Assembly: GCA_009829735.1 (NCBI GenBank)
Contig: CM020618.1
Coordinates: forward strand, 23,173,346 to 23,237,345
From: Pyropia yezoensis
Taxonomy: Eukaryota; Rhodophyta; Bangiophyceae; Bangiales; Bangiaceae
Direction: 5' to 3'
Length of the DNA: 64,000 bases
Part shown: one piece after another, positions 10,840-23,728 of the stretch
How positions within the stretch are numbered: the stretch's first letter is position 1
How the letters are laid out: each line of letters starts with the position of its first letter
The notes under the pieces: generated by a model
The model's database searches: none
What the model saw: only the letters and a program-made list of their open reading frames with translations
What the model was told of the DNA's origin: nothing
Made by a program: the position numbers and the translations under genes

Positions 10840-12480
10840 TGGCTGTAGGTGGAAAGCTGGGCGGCGGGCAGACCGCAAGCCCGTGTCGGCTCGACGAGCA
10901 GACCGCAAGTCGGTGTCGGCGCCTGTGTCGTGTGCGCCGGTGTCGGCGCTGGTAGTGGTGCTGGCTGTAGTGCCGGCGCCTTCGCGCCCGTCGTCGCGCT
11001 GAACAGTCGGACCTGGTGCAGCGTCATGACCCCCAGTGCCGGCGAACGGCTCATGTCGATGCCGGGCGGGCGACTTCACAGCCGGTGTCGCTTCAGGTGG
11101 AGGCAATGACCGCAGTGGCGATGGCGGAGGACCTGGAGGCGCAGTCAAGTTTTACTAGAAGAGGCGGCGATGATGGTGACGGCTGTTGCTGTCGGCGGCA
11201 TGCAGATAGCGGTGCGAGCAGCAGTGCCCGTGCCGTTCTCCCTGGCGACACGAAACCATGCCAGTGTCCCCACGGGTGCACGGCATGACCTCCGTGGCGC
11301 TGGTAGCGGACTCGTGGTGCGGTTGGGCGCGTGGGGACGGCAGGGCCTGTGTCGCTGCTGGTGCAGGGGCTCACATCCGTGGCGATGGTGGCAATCCTGG
11401 CGCCGCTGCTGCAACGGGCCAGCACCTAGGCGCTGGTGGTGGGCCTGGTTGCGAAGGCCGCGCCGGTGTTGCCGCTGGGGCTTTGGCAGTCCTCAATAGC
11501 GCTTGTGGCAGACCTAGTGCGGCGGGGGGTGGGGGGGCGACTGGGCCAGTGGCGAAGGCCTTGCCGTTGCTTTTGATGGTGCAGATGATGGACATGACGC
11601 CGCCGGTCCGACGTGCGAGCAGCTTGGCGCAGGCGGTGGGACTGCCTGCGTCGGTAGAGCCCGCGCTTGCGCTGGTGCTGGGGCAGACAGCCATGGCGCT
11701 TGTGCAGCGTGCAAGCCGCGTGGCACAGGCGGTGGCGCTGCCTGCATCGGCACAGCCTTTGTTGCCGCTGTTGTTAACGCAGACCGCCATGGCGCTGATG
11801 ACGGACCTGGTGCGGCTGGGGGGGGGACGACTTGGCCAGTGGCGATGGCGTTGCCGATGTCACAGCTGGAGCAGGGGACGGACTCGTCGCCTCAGGTCCA
11901 GCGTGCGAGCAGCGCCGCTCCTGCGGTGGGGCTGCCTGCTTGCGTCGGCCAAGCCGGGCGCAGGGGAGGTCGGGGGGCAGGTGGGATGGTGGGCCTGATG
12001 TGGGCGACTGAGCCCGTGTCGCCGCGGGTGCAGAGGCCGACGGCTGCTGTACTGGAGGTATGCCCGGCGACGCTTGTGCCGCGGGCCACCACTTTGGCGC
12101 TGGCAGTGTGGCTGCTTGTGACTGTCACGCCTGCTTTGCCGTGGGATCTGAGCCCGACGCCCATGGCGCTGGTGGCGGACCCGCAAGGGTTGGGGCCGTG
12201 GTGAACGATGGGGTTGATTGCGACGGCTGAGCCGGTGTTTCCTCCGGCGCAGTGCCCGACCTGGCGCCGCTTGTAAAGCGGGCGACCACCAAGATGCAGC
12301 TGTCGGACCTGCCGCCGCTGGTGCAGGGGGCGGCGGCCGTGGCGCTTGCGGGGGGGCTGACGGCGACGGCCACACAGGTGTTGTCGGTGGGGCTGCCATA
12401 TCTCCATGGCACAGGAGGTCGGTGGGCCAGAGGGACAGTGGGGCTGCTGGGGACGGATGACGGCGACGAGGACGGCGGCA
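10840..12480. repeat. degenerate GC-rich tandem repeats (about 96-105 bp units)
   Basis: Imperfect units recur, for example GCGTGCGAGCAGCTTGGCGC near 11610, a variant about 96 bp later (near 11705) and another about 2 x 96 bp further on (near 11900). The period is a multiple of three, so several frames on both strands stay open and read as 32-35-residue Ala/Leu/Val-rich repeats. No frame looks like a real protein. Similar degenerate repeats occur at 34100-34900 and 37300-37900. Confidence 0.55.
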
Positions 12481-12811
12481 GCTTCAAAAAGACGGATTGT
12501 CGTAGGGCGGCGCGCGGCGCGCGGCACGAATAACATGCTGCTGACTGTGTGCGACCTCCTCTTCATGTGAGCGCCGACTGAACAGGAAGTGAACGCGTGT
12601 GACAGTAAGAGAGAGTGACAGACAAAACCCCAGTGGAGCACAGAAAATGCCATGCATTCCGGAGGCCTGGGCGGATGCCCGAACGGTTGCCGGGCCATGG
12701 CTTCCCGCGAATCTGTGCAAGCAGCTGGCATCCAGTCTCTGTTTGGGAGGGACTCCCCATGACCATCCCTGAGCGCATCGTTCGACATAAAAGGCCGGCC
12801 CCCGTTCTCTC

Positions 12812-15404
12812 TCTTCGTGCTCAAAAGCACGAGATCGTCAACAGCGATCGTACATGGTCGGCGTCGGCGGTTAGCGTACGACGAGCGTGTCTCATTTGGC
12901 TTCTTGATGGCGGTAATGGCAGTCTCCTGAGCGTCTTTCAGACTGCTCAGCCAATCTGAGACTGCTGGTAGTTTCGATTTCTTGCTCTCGACGATGTCCA
13001 CAGGTACCGTCCTTCGTTCAAACCCATAGTTGAGGAAGAATGGGGAGTACGTCGTGACCGCATTGGGTGACCGGTTGTAAAATACTTCTGCAGCAACAGG
13101 GAACAGGTCCCAATCACCCTGGTCATGGTTCACGAAGTTTTGCAGGATTTCTTCAATCTTCTTGTTCATGATATCGGTTTGTCCGTCCGTCTGGGGATGA
13201 TCGGCCGAAGATGCCTTGATCTTGACCTTGAGAATTTCGGTGAGCGACTGCCAGAAGTTGGAAAAGAAGATACGGTCTCGGTCGCAGACGTCGTCGGATG
13301 GTAGACCGTGATGACGGTAGACGTGATCATGGTAGAGCTGCGTTACGACTCGTGCAGTACAGTCGGGCTTCATTGGTGCTAGTCGAATCATCGTCGACAG
13401 TCGGTCTACAATGACGTCAATGCCATTATGGCCCCTTGGGGTCAGTGGAAGAGGGGTGATAAGGTCCATGGAGACACTTGCCCATCGTTGGCTCGGTGGA
13501 TCTAATGGTTTGAGGTGACCCGGAGGTGAACAGGTGCCAGCCTTGTTTCGCTGGCCAAATCACATGATTGTACGTATCTTTGGATGTGCTTCCGCATGGT
13601 CTTCCAGTAGTATTTGGAAGCAATGGAGTTGGTGGCTTTCTTGACTCCCATGTGCCCTTGGCTTGGGATGTCGTGGTAGTCATTGAGTAGTCTTTGGCGT
13701 AGAGTACCAACGGGGATGCACGTACGGTCACCTCGTTTCAACAACCTCATGTGAAGCCGGTAGGGAGATACCGGGTCTTTGAATAGTTCGGCAAACTCGG
13801 GGTCCGCGTTGATCTATTCGTATACGGGTGGCAAGGTCTTGATCACTTCGGCTTATGGTCATGAGGTTGTTGATTTCAGCATTCTTGGGTAGGTATTCGG
13901 TGGTCTTCGTTAGCACGCGACTAAGGAGATCTTGATTGGAAGCGTGTTTGTCGGGGGCGTTTTGTGAATGCCTCGAAAGAGCATCAGCTACGGGGTTGGA
14001 TGAGCCCTTGATGGAGACGATCTTGAAATCGAATTGCTCCAACAGCTCCAACCATTTGACTTGGCGGTCGTTCAGCTTTTCTTGGGTTTTAAGGTACCTT
14101 AGGGACTCAAGGTCGGTGTGCACCTCGAAAGGTCATCCATGGAGGTAGCACCGCCAGTGTCAAATGGCTTTTACTAATGCGAGCAGTTCGCGCTCCCAGA
14201 TACTGTAGCCCTGTTCGTAGATGTTCAGCGTCAATGAGAAGTAGGCCACTGGGCGTCGTCCTTTTCCGTCATCTTGTTCAAGGACAGCGCCAACAGCACA
14301 CCCACTGGCATCTGTGGACACAAAGATTGGTTACCTCTCGTCGAATGGCCTCAGTACTGGTGCACTTTTCGTCAACGTTTGTAGTCGCTCAAAAGCCTTC
14401 TGGACGTCAGAGCTCCATTCAAAGTCGACGTTTTCAGTGAGCCTTGTGAGTGGTGCAGCCACGGATGCCATTCCCGTGGTCAATCGACGATGGAGGTTGA
14501 CCATACCGAGGAAGGATGGCACATCCTCTTTTTTCTATGGAGTTGCCCATAATCTAATGGCTTGGACGCTGTAGTCCTCCAAAGAGAAAACTTCGCTGGA
14601 AACGACGCGGCTGACGTAGTCCACAGTTGTTCGATAAAATTGGCATTTGCTGAGCTTGGCGTAGAGCTTAAGCTCACGCAGCTTGTCCAGGGCTTGCCTG
14701 AGGTGCTCAAGGTGGTCTTCATAAGTTTCACTGTATACCAGGATGCTGTCGAGGTAGACACAGATGAAATCGAAGAGATAGGGTCGGAAGACGTCATTCA
14801 CTAGGTTAATAAAGACCGCGGGGGCATTTGTTGGCCCAATGGGTAGCACAGTAAGCTAGTAGAACCCGTATCTTGTTCGGAACGCCGTCAGCGGGATAAC
14901 ATCACGGTCAAGCCGGATCTGGTGGCTACCTGATCGGAGGTCGATCTTCGTGAAGTACTTGGCCTTTCGCAGTTTGTCGAAGATGTCGTCAATTCGTGGT
15001 AAGGGAAAAGCGTTCTTGATAGTGGCCTTGTTCAATGCTCGATTATCGATGCACATTCGCCAGCCACCGTCCTTTTTCGCTGCAAAGAGTACAGAGGAGC
15101 CCCACGGTGAGGCGCTTGGTTGGATTAACCCCTTTCGTAGGAGGGTTGCAAGTTGTGTCTTGAGTTCATCGAGTTCCCACTCAGATAGGCGATAAATGCC
15201 ACTGTGACGTGGTTGATTGTCCTCCATAAGCTTGACGCTACTCTTGTGACTGCGTTCAGGAGGAAGTCCATCCGGAAGCACTTCTGGGAAGACGTCGGCG
15301 TACTCGTTGAGAATCGCTTGGACGTCATTCTTGTCTTCAGCTTCTCCCATTTTGATTGCATTGATGTCGAAGGTGCTGGAAGGATCTTCGGATTGCAGGT
15401 ATAT
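12812..15404 (-). pseudogene. pol: pol remnant of element D (RT-RNaseH-INT)
   Basis: Minus-strand fragments closely matching element C pol. The RT fragment (15404-14856) contains MCIDNRALN, where C has MCIDYRALN. RNase H and tether fragments follow at about 14522-13728, then the integrase zinc domain and core (13750-12812). Several stops and frameshifts break it, for example around 14850, 14530, 14330 and 13740. The YLDD box reads YLDSILVYS, which would destroy RT activity. The open frame running on to 11892 after the break at 12812 is a chance extension into unrelated DNA. Confidence 0.9.
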
Positions 15405-18400
15405 CGTCGGCGACCGGAACCACTGTATTTCACTGCATGTTTTCCTGTGTCTCAACGCCTGTCTGAAATGCAGTGGATACAGGCAGATGCGTGCAACTCA
15501 GGCACCGAAAAAGGGCAGCAAGAACGGTGTGATTCACCACACACCACGTGTATTGCATCCCGTAACACACCTCAATGCAAGCTAGATTGCAGTGTGAAAC
15601 ACATAGAGTTGAATAGGCCACTACCGTGCGTATCCGGCACAGTCCGGATGACGCCGGATGACGGCCCCTTTTATTCCGGTCCTTGTGGAATCGCTCATCC
15701 ATTTTTGTTTACTTTAGTAGTTACTCAGCACCTTCTCAAAGCATTTGGACACGTATTACAGAGGCGGGCCACCTGGAGCTGCCTATTCAGGTGAATAGAC
15801 ACAGGCACAGACACACACCAGAGGCAGACACAGTCACAGCCACTTGCCGCATCGACGTCAATGCCTCGCCGCAGTGTCCGCGCCGCCCCAGACACCCGCC
15901 GTCCCTGACACAGAGGGCAGACACACCGTTCAACGGATCCCGCCAGACACTCCGCACGCCTGCTGGTGCTCCCACGCGCGGCCGCCTGTACTCGCCGTCA
16001 CGCGACGCACACAACTACGCCCGCGGCCTCCCTCCCACATGTCCTTTCGTACCACAGCAGACGCATCCACCCGCCGACACACCCACCTAAATCACCATAG
16101 CAGCTGCGTCCGGCTCATCCATCCACATGCACCACTCACGGCATACTCTGCGCATACCTGTTGAGTACACAGAAAGACCGAGGGGAGGAGGGAGATGGCG
16201 CCGGGGGGTGTGAATTCGCGTGGAAGGGAGCCGGGAAGCCGGGGGCGGAAGGGAAGGGAAGAGAGGACCCCAGCGCGGTAAGGATCACATTGAGAAGGAA
16301 CTGCGAAAGGTACGTAGCGGGCAGAAAACTCGAGAATATCAAAAACATGCAGGTAGATGCAAGCCAACGCAACGCACATGCAGGGAAATGCAAGCCAATG
16401 TAGCGCATGACATGGAACTGTGCATGTATGACACCCCCATGTGTATCGTATTGCTACCGCCACCACCACGGCAACTCCCACCCTCCCACACGCCCTCTCG
16501 TACCACCGCGCGAGCAGCCCCCCGCGCGCACACCGACGTACATCACCAGAGCAGCTCCGTCCAGCCGATCCACCCACATGCACCATCCATGGCATCCTCC
16601 GCACACACCTTAGTGATGGACAAGAAGAGTAAGCGGAAAACGAAGAGCGTGGGTGCGGGGAAGCGGGAGAGGCGATGGAGGAAAGCGGGGGGGGTGCGGG
16701 GGATGGAAAAGGAAGGGAGGACGCCAGCTCGACAAGAAAAAGATCTAGAAGAACCTGCGAAAGGTGCGTAGCGAGTAGAACACTGGTGAATATGCAAGAT
16801 AGTGCAGATAACTGCAATTCAACGCAACGCAGTTGCAGGGAAATGCTAGCCAATGTAGCGCATGACATGGAACTGTGCATGTATGGCACCCCCATAAGTA
16901 TCGTCTTCCTACCGCCACCACCACGGCAACTGCCACCCTCCCACACGCCCTCTCGTACCACCGCGCGAGCAGCCCCCCGCGCACACACCCACGTACAGCA
17001 CCAGAGCAGCTCCGTCCATCCGATCCACCTTCATGCACCATCCATGGCATCCTCCGCACATACCTGAGTGGTGGACAAGAAGAGCAAGTGGAGAAGGAAG
17101 AGCATGGATGCGGGGAAGCGGGAGAGGAGATACAGAGAAGCGGGGGGGGCGCGAGGGGTGGAGAGGGGGGGGGGTGGGGAGGGGGCATTTGTGCGGGGAA
17201 AAGGGAGAGGAGATGGAGAGAAGGTGGGCGCGGGGGGTGGAGACGGGGGGGGGTGGGGGGAGAGCAGGAAAGGAATTGGACACGACACGGGGTGAGAAGA
17301 GGCCGTCCGGGAGAGCGCTTGCAGGGGATGGAGGAGAGTGCGAGCGGGGCGTGGAGGGGGGGGTGAGGTGGAGGCAAGGCGGTGGGTGGAGGGGGCAATG
17401 TGTGGCAAGCCCGGTTTGTGCTCCACACGCATCCAATGGCGTGCGACCTCCACCGCAGCGACGGTAGCCACTAGTTCATTCATTGGGCGCCAATTGGTGG
17501 TGGCGGATTGCGCAGATTGGTCAAGCAAATAATCTTCATATGGAGCAAGCCCGTGCAAGGATCTGCCCACTCTATTCAGATTCTGTAAGAGTTCAACAAA
17601 AGATCCTGTACTTGCGCACACGGAAATGTCAAATACTGACAAAGACGTACTTGACGCATCCCCAATTTCGGAGTGCTCGAGCATTCTAACGTAAGTCATC
17701 AAGAGAACATGCGGAAATGCAACGTTTTCAAAACATATCATCACATCGACAAACCAGAACGCGATGGTGCCCCTATGCAAATTCACGATAGTGGTGTCGA
17801 ATGAGACTTATCATGAACAATTAAGGTCTACTAACTTTCTCGAGAAGAAATCTGAAGTGAGACCGATTTGGTAGCTTGTCAGTCCTCCATGCCCCTGCGG
17901 GATATTTTTTTACTTCGCAGTAGCTTGCCCGGGAGCGGGGGATCATGCTGTCAAATGAGCCCAGCGCCTTGTTCCCGTCGTCATTCGTCCTCCCGAACAA
18001 GTTTTAAGAGCTGAATTAATGTATTGAGAGCCCTTCTTGGAGAGGGGGTCAACATGAGCAACTGGGAGGGCTGGGGGGGCGCGGGGGGGCGGGGAGGCAG
18101 ACAGCTTCCGGAGCTTCGATTGATTAGGATTTGAGGAGTCAGATGAGAATTCTGGGAAGGAGTGGTCGGGATTGCTCAGGACGTGGCAAGGAGACGCGAT
18201 TCGGTGAAATCTTCAATCATGGACACGCAGACGTACAGGATCTTGCTCTTCGCTGACTGCACCAAGTAGACAGCCCTCTGACTTGGGCCAAGAAGGCACC
18301 CTGCCCCTCCCCAAGGACGATTCTGGGGAGGTGCTTCGCGTGGTGATGTGGGAGGGGTGCGAGCCGGGAACTGGATCATCACTTGTGGCGGATCTTGGTG

Positions 18401-18937
18401 CGATTCAAGACAAGCTGAGTCCAGAATCATCTCACTGGCGTCGGAAGATGCGCAAATGAGCATGTTCAGGAGGGGATACCAAAAAAAAGCCTGCGTAAAT
18501 GGAGGCTCGGGCGAGGCTGTGTGGTCAATCAGATGTCTTGAAACGTCCGGACCGCGCGATCTGGTCGGGTCGGAAGAATTGGTGGACTATTCAGCGATGT
18601 ATTTTGAACGAAGACGACACTGGCGGCCGGGCGTGTAGGCGTGGAGAACGAAAGGTCGATGTTTCGTCGTCCGTGACTCGACCAGCTTGTCCGATGCGAC
18701 TGTCTGAGTCGCGATGGCCAGTGTTAGAGGAGCGGTGATGTGCATGAGGGATCTGTGTTGCAGGGAAATACAAGAAGATGCGGCGATACACAAGTCATGA
18801 CATGTATTGCAGTGGTGCTCTTTTTTCATCAGTGGACGGTCTTCGCGTGATGTTGCAGTACGTTGCAGTGGAAAATTGTGAAATACAACGCCATGCAGTG
18901 TGTGTGATTGAGTTGCATGTGGTTCCGGTCGCCGACC
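15405..18937. mobile_element. element E: 3.5-kb TIR element without transposase
   Basis: Inserted in element D. Both ends carry the inverted repeat GTCGGCGACCGGAACCAC (15406-15423; reverse complement at 18919-18936). Comparison with the uninterrupted sequence in C (near 28325) shows the D sequence resuming with an AT on both sides, so a 2-bp AT duplication fits. The interior is mostly non-coding: about 456-bp tandem units at 16015-17090, G-rich stretches at 17140-17380, then lower-GC DNA. The only non-repetitive ORF is on the minus strand (about 17786-17400, MNLHRGTIAFWF start) and resembles nothing I know. It is probably non-autonomous. Confidence 0.75.
16015..17090. repeat. 2-3 tandem copies of an approximately 456-bp unit inside element E
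   Basis: The block AATGTAGCGCATGACATGGA occurs near 16398 and again near 16852. The block ending CATCCATGGCATCCTCCGCA occurs near 16585 and 17040, with a diverged first copy near 16130. Another block, near 16480 (CCCTCCCACACGCCCTCTCG), has counterparts at about 16028 and 16937. The period is thus about 456 bp. Confidence 0.75.
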
Positions 18938-18962
18938 ATGGGGATGACAGGGACTTTTTGGA

Positions 18963-19754
18963 TCAGCGCTGACTCTCTCCAGGCGTGAGTTTCTCGACTT
19001 TGATGCTGGAGATTTCCATGGGAATGACACCCGTCGTGGATGGCTGCGCAGATGTGCCGCCGAGGTGTGTCGAGGCACCAGCCTTGGCAGCCTCCACGCG
19101 CAAAGCGTCAGTCATGAAACACTCAAGATCTGAGTACGTCTTCAGACAAAGAGCCTGCCAGATATCCCGCTTCAAGCCTCGGGTGTAGCAGTCAATCTTC
19201 TCGGCTTCCGTGATGTCAGGGATGTCAAAGAGGACGCTCAGAATCGTCCCGCTGATCGTTCCGACGTCTTTGATTTGGCGCCACGAGTGCAGCTTGTCTC
19301 GTGCCGATTTTGTCTTGCTCAGTGGACTGAAGCGTCGGATAAGCGCAAAACGGAAGGATTCCCAGGTCGGGACAGCTGTCCTCTGAGTGCAGACCTTCCA
19401 CCAGTGGAACACTTCACCGTCGAGGAAGGTACAAGCGATACTGGACGCATCATCGGGGTCACTCATTCGCACATAGAAATGCAGATGCGAGCACCACGCT
19501 TCAACCGTTCCAGGTTTACCGGAGAAGGCCACGGGTTTGTTCGGCCTCGCGGATATCATGCCACTAGTAGTGGCCCTGGCCTTGGCTTCGGACAGTTGCT
19601 GCTTCGCATCCGCTAATTCCATCTTGTGAGCCTCAAGTTGTTCGCTCATTAGCGTGACAATCGCTGTAAGCTGGGTCCAGGCTTCCATGGTCGGTGCGAT
19701 CGGGCCCGAGCCCAGATTGGCCGAGTACACACCACCTGGGATTGGTGCATCCAT
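18963..19754 (-). pseudogene. gag: gag remnant of element D
   Basis: 264 codons from the ATG at 19754, aligning along its length with element C gag (start MDAPIPGG; C has MEAPIPGG). The frame ends at TGA just before where the C gag has its zinc knuckle. That region and the protease are missing because the sequence jumps about 570 bp ahead to the pol leader (ATCCAAAAAGTCCC). It keeps the capsid-like segment around KPVAFSGKPGTVEAWCSHL. Confidence 0.88.
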
Positions 19755-20145
19755 GGTGTCTTGGGCTCAAGTCAAAGGCAAGCAAAACTGTACCAAAGAT
19801 TCCACAAGACTTGCTTCAGGAGGACCCCAAGGAAGATCTCGGAGACGTGGGATAGGAGTTTGTCTGCAGCAGTAGTGGTATACACGATTTGAATAAGTGC
19901 TGTTGTAGTTGCTGGAACGTTCAAAGTGATGTACAGCACTACTTCGAGAAGCACAAGAATTTCGGTTGAAATCACGCTCACAGATTATTCAGAAGCGTCA
20001 GTGCACGGGCCCGAGTCGGGCCGTGTCGGATTTCCAAGCGGGGGGGATCAATGGGGGGAAAGTCGGGCTCCTAGTGTCTATGCTACTGTGTTCGAGGATC
20101 AAATGATCCGCACGTGAGCATCATTTGATCCTCTTAAGAGTCGCC

Positions 20146-21363
20146 GTTTGCAGTACCTCGGGACACGATTCGGGCCAATGTGGTGCCTACGACGTCTCTC
20201 CCAGGCTTTTTGCGTCAGACAGACTAAGAGGAACAGAGCGCTCAATAGCTCATGTTGAAGCTAACGAGCTACAGCAGCCCATCCACTGAAAAACGTGCGA
20301 CCCGTGGAGCCGGCGGCGAGGAGTGGGAGGGGAGAAAGGGCGGGGCAGCAATGCGTTCGCGCCGGTACGACCTGCGCCCGCGCCCCCGCGCACCGGGACG
20401 GCCACCGCCAAGGCACCAACCGGCCTTTTGGGGGTCACACGCCTTCTCTAGACTGCAGGTGGACTAGCCACCGCAACAAAGGTTGAGAGAGCCCCCTTGG
20501 CGGCCGCGCCCCGCTCATGAACAGAGGGACCTACGCCCGAGGGGGGGTCAGACTGGCGGAGGCACTGTCGCCGCGCTCCGCCGTGGGGGAGTGGACTCTC
20601 AGAGGAGCGCAGTCGGGCGAATAGGTGCCTGTCAGTGAGCCGTCGGCGAACTGGGGGGTGACCGGCCCGCGTTCGGTCGACCGGAGCGCCTGGTCCGGCC
20701 GTGCCCGCCGTGTCCCGCGGTTTTGCGAAGGTTTTCGAGATAGGAGAGTTGGGGAGACGGGCGCCAGGTGGCCCGGGCGCGTCGGAGCCTTTGAGGAGAA
20801 AAGTTGGAGGGGAAGACACCCGGCCGTGCGCGGTCAGCGGTGTCCGGGCCGGCCAGCACGCCAGCGATTCAAGCAGATGCAGTCGTCTCCACCGTGCCCC
20901 ACGCATCGCGGTGCGGATGATCATGAAGGACAGTCTGGGGATGGGGAGGAGACACCAGGCCGCGCAATTGCGGTGGAAAAGGGGCCGGTCAGCCCGCCGC
21001 TCGCCGGTCGTTGCTGCGGACGTGACTGGGCGTGCCGCTTACGCGCGCTGATGCGGTAAGTGACACGCTCCCGCATCACTGCGGAAGCTGCCGCAAGGGC
21101 ACGCGTGGCGCGGGGGACGCTCACCGGTGCTCATGGGCGAGGCGGCAGCGACCGCCCATGGGATAGGAGGTGGCCTTCGCATCATGCTCGCGCTTCTCTC
21201 CCACTTGAGTCGCTCGTACACTTCCATGCGGAGTCAGGAGAGAGCTCGCCTCAAACAAATGCACGCGTGGGTGCAATTTGAGCGCACGGAAGCGACTTAC
21301 TCGCGACCTCTATGGCAGAGATACTGCGCAAAACAAGACATGTCGAGGCAATCGCGTAAACTA
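20146..21363. other. left non-coding arm of element F
   Basis: GC-rich DNA between the left terminus of F and the C-terminal end of the transposase. Several short open frames overlap; none has a recognisable domain. Confidence 0.4.
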
Positions 21364-23728
21364 CTAGATTCCAAACTCGTCCACATCCCGCAAGTGCAAG
21401 TCAAAGCAGTGGCGACCGGTCTTGGGGGTACAACAGAAGAGCTCCTCCCTGTTGCACTCCCGGCAATGCGAGCACACCATGGTTGTCCTGTGCTGCTTGC
21501 ACACTCGGCACACACGCTGGGCACGTTGTTCAGCCTCCTTCGCCGACGCCCCTGTGCGTCGCTTCAAGGTAGGGGTCAGATGCACGCCGACGCCATAGCG
21601 CACGGGCGAGGCCCCATCCCCAGGTTCAGCGGCTTCAGGAGCCGCGCGGCGCCGCGTACCCACAATGTCAAACGTGTTGTCAACCAGCTGCGTGGCAAGA
21701 ACCTCGTAGATCTTGTTCAGGGTCAAGACGGCAGTGGCATGGCGGGCCCCCGAGTAGAGGAGCCATGAGTCCACAACGCAGACACCGAGCAATGAGAGAT
21801 TCACCCTCATCGACCAATCGTTGGTTATCAGCTTGTGCTCCAGCTGTAGGTCGTCTTGGCGACACCGGTTGTGCCGGTCAATCTGCAAGCAGCAGTTGTT
21901 GAAGACTTCCGCGACCTGCGGAACAGGGATGGAGAGGGCCACACGCTACGCTTATTCCCCAATCTGCCGCCACTGCACGGGCCGGCAGGGGTCCCCCGGT
22001 AGAGTAGATGACGCGGAAGAAATGAAGTAGCGCCGCTCGCGGTCGACCCACAGGACAGCCATGAGATCAAGAACACCGTCTGCGGTTCCGTGCAAGAAGG
22101 AGCGGTGGCCTCCACGGGCCTCCACCGGAACAACGGACAGTGCCCCCATCGGAAACCCCCTGGTCGCCGTCTTCATGACGCCAATAAACCGCAGGCCCAT
22201 GCGGAGCATGTGCACAGCCGTTGTGACGCTGGCAAAATAAGAAATAGCGCATACTATGCGCTTGCTCCCAGCCCATGGGGCAACGAGCTTCTTCAACACG
22301 GCTGTGCCGTATGGTAGGCCGTCACTCTCACCGTCGTTGGTTGACCGTTGATGCTCCGCCGTCGTGACAACGCTTACTTGGAGCATAATTCCGCTGCGGC
22401 CACAGGCAGCATTCTGGACTTCGCAACCGTTCTCCGGCTTACGATCAATTGCCACATACATTGGCAGCCCCTAGGAACTCCAAGGACCACCTTGGCTGTA
22501 CCACTTGCTCATGGATTTATCCACGCAAATTAAGTCGCTTGAAGTCACACGGGCGGCTCGGTGGCTGTTGATGGATGCGACGAAGTCTTCGATCAGCTCC
22601 CACCGTCTTTTCTCAGACGTCCCCGCACCCGTCGTCTTCTCACTGAAGGTCGCACAAGACCACAGCGCGTCGTACCGAGGGCGAGGGAGGCCCATACGCC
22701 GGCCAAACGCCGGAGCCAGCATGTACTTAGTGCGGGCTGTAGGCGACCAAAGGTCGGCACGGGAGCAAAACTCGCACCGCGTCGCGAGCAGGGTCACCCC
22801 CATGAACTTGCGTACCTCCCCCGCCGTGGTCGGCAGCGCTCCTCGCGCCTGCAGCTTGACAGACGTCAAGCGCACCATGCGCTGCAGCTGGTCGAGTGGA
22901 AGCATGGCCATTAAGTACTCGTACGGCGTCCGTGAAGTTCCGTGACACACGGAGTCCTCCTCCTCATGGATGGGTTCCCCGGTAAGGGTCCGCACCGAGC
23001 ACCACTGGTGCGGAACTGGCCCACCAACTGCCACAGTGGCAGCAAGTTCCTTCCAAATGTAGCCGTGGGCTGTCGCACCCGCTGTCGCGGGTGCCAGCCG
23101 AGTGGCAGAGGGAACCTCAGAGTCACTGACCGCGGTGCTGAGCCAGGCAGAGGGCACAGGGAGGGAGAGATCCGCATCAGGGGGGAGGAGGACCTCCGAC
23201 GACCCGTCGGTCACCCGGGGCCTCAGTGCGGCTCGCCCCGGCGCCACCAAGCTGCGACTCTTGGGTCACCGGTGAGCACCCCTCCAGCCCTCCAGCCTAT
23301 ACAGGCGAGGTCGTACCGGGGGGCGCCCCTGCCCGCACGCTGCGCAGAGCGAGCACCTTGTCCATCTCGCGGCCCAGCCACTGCCACGTCACTCGCAGGT
23401 CTGTCTTGCCCCTCCCCGCCTTGGTCTTGCCGCGGACGACCTCGATAACCACCCCCGATACCATCGTGGTCTTCGCGGCGGCGCCCAGGAAGCGCGAGCA
23501 CTTGGCGAAGTTGGAGAGGTTGATGGCGTCCGAGTGTACCGCCGCGCCCACCACCAGCTGTGCGTCGCGAGCCTCGCCGGTCTTCTGCCGAACGGGGGTC
23601 TGGGGCACTTCAGGAGCGAGAGGAGGGCGGGGGGGGGGGGATGGGTCCACGGTGGATGAGAGCGACATGGGGGGTAGGGATGCAGGAGACGGGGACACCG
23701 GCGAACGGGCAGGGGAGGGGGGAGGCAC
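21364..23728 (-). pseudogene. piggyBac-like (DDE_Tnp_1_7) transposase, decayed
   Basis: The N-terminal part (23728-23297) ends in one frame, and the catalytic part (23250-21364) follows in another, by frameshift or intron. The catalytic part is a single frame with three stops: TAG at about 22473, and TAA and TAG around 21950. Recognisable segments in order: VDKSMSKWYSQGG (first Asp; family usually DE), MYVAIDRKPENGCE, ISYFASVTTAVHMLRMGLRF (family has an Asp where Ile/Ser now stands), IDRHNRCRQDD (third Asp) and a C-terminal Cys-rich domain (CRVCKQHRTTMVCSHCREC) typical of piggyBac transposases. It looks closest to the long piggyBac-derived proteins common in oomycetes, judged from memory of the family. 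It is inactive as it stands. Confidence 0.8.

Noticed and set aside
11892..13469. 525-codon minus-strand ORF joining an integrase to a novel tail
   Set aside because: The first part is the element D integrase up to the truncation at about 12812; the remainder is unrelated repeat DNA read through by chance.
17031..17786. Minus-strand ORF of 251 codons inside element E
   Set aside because: Its second half is C-rich repeat DNA, and the first 130 codons match no family I know; kept only as a remark under element E.
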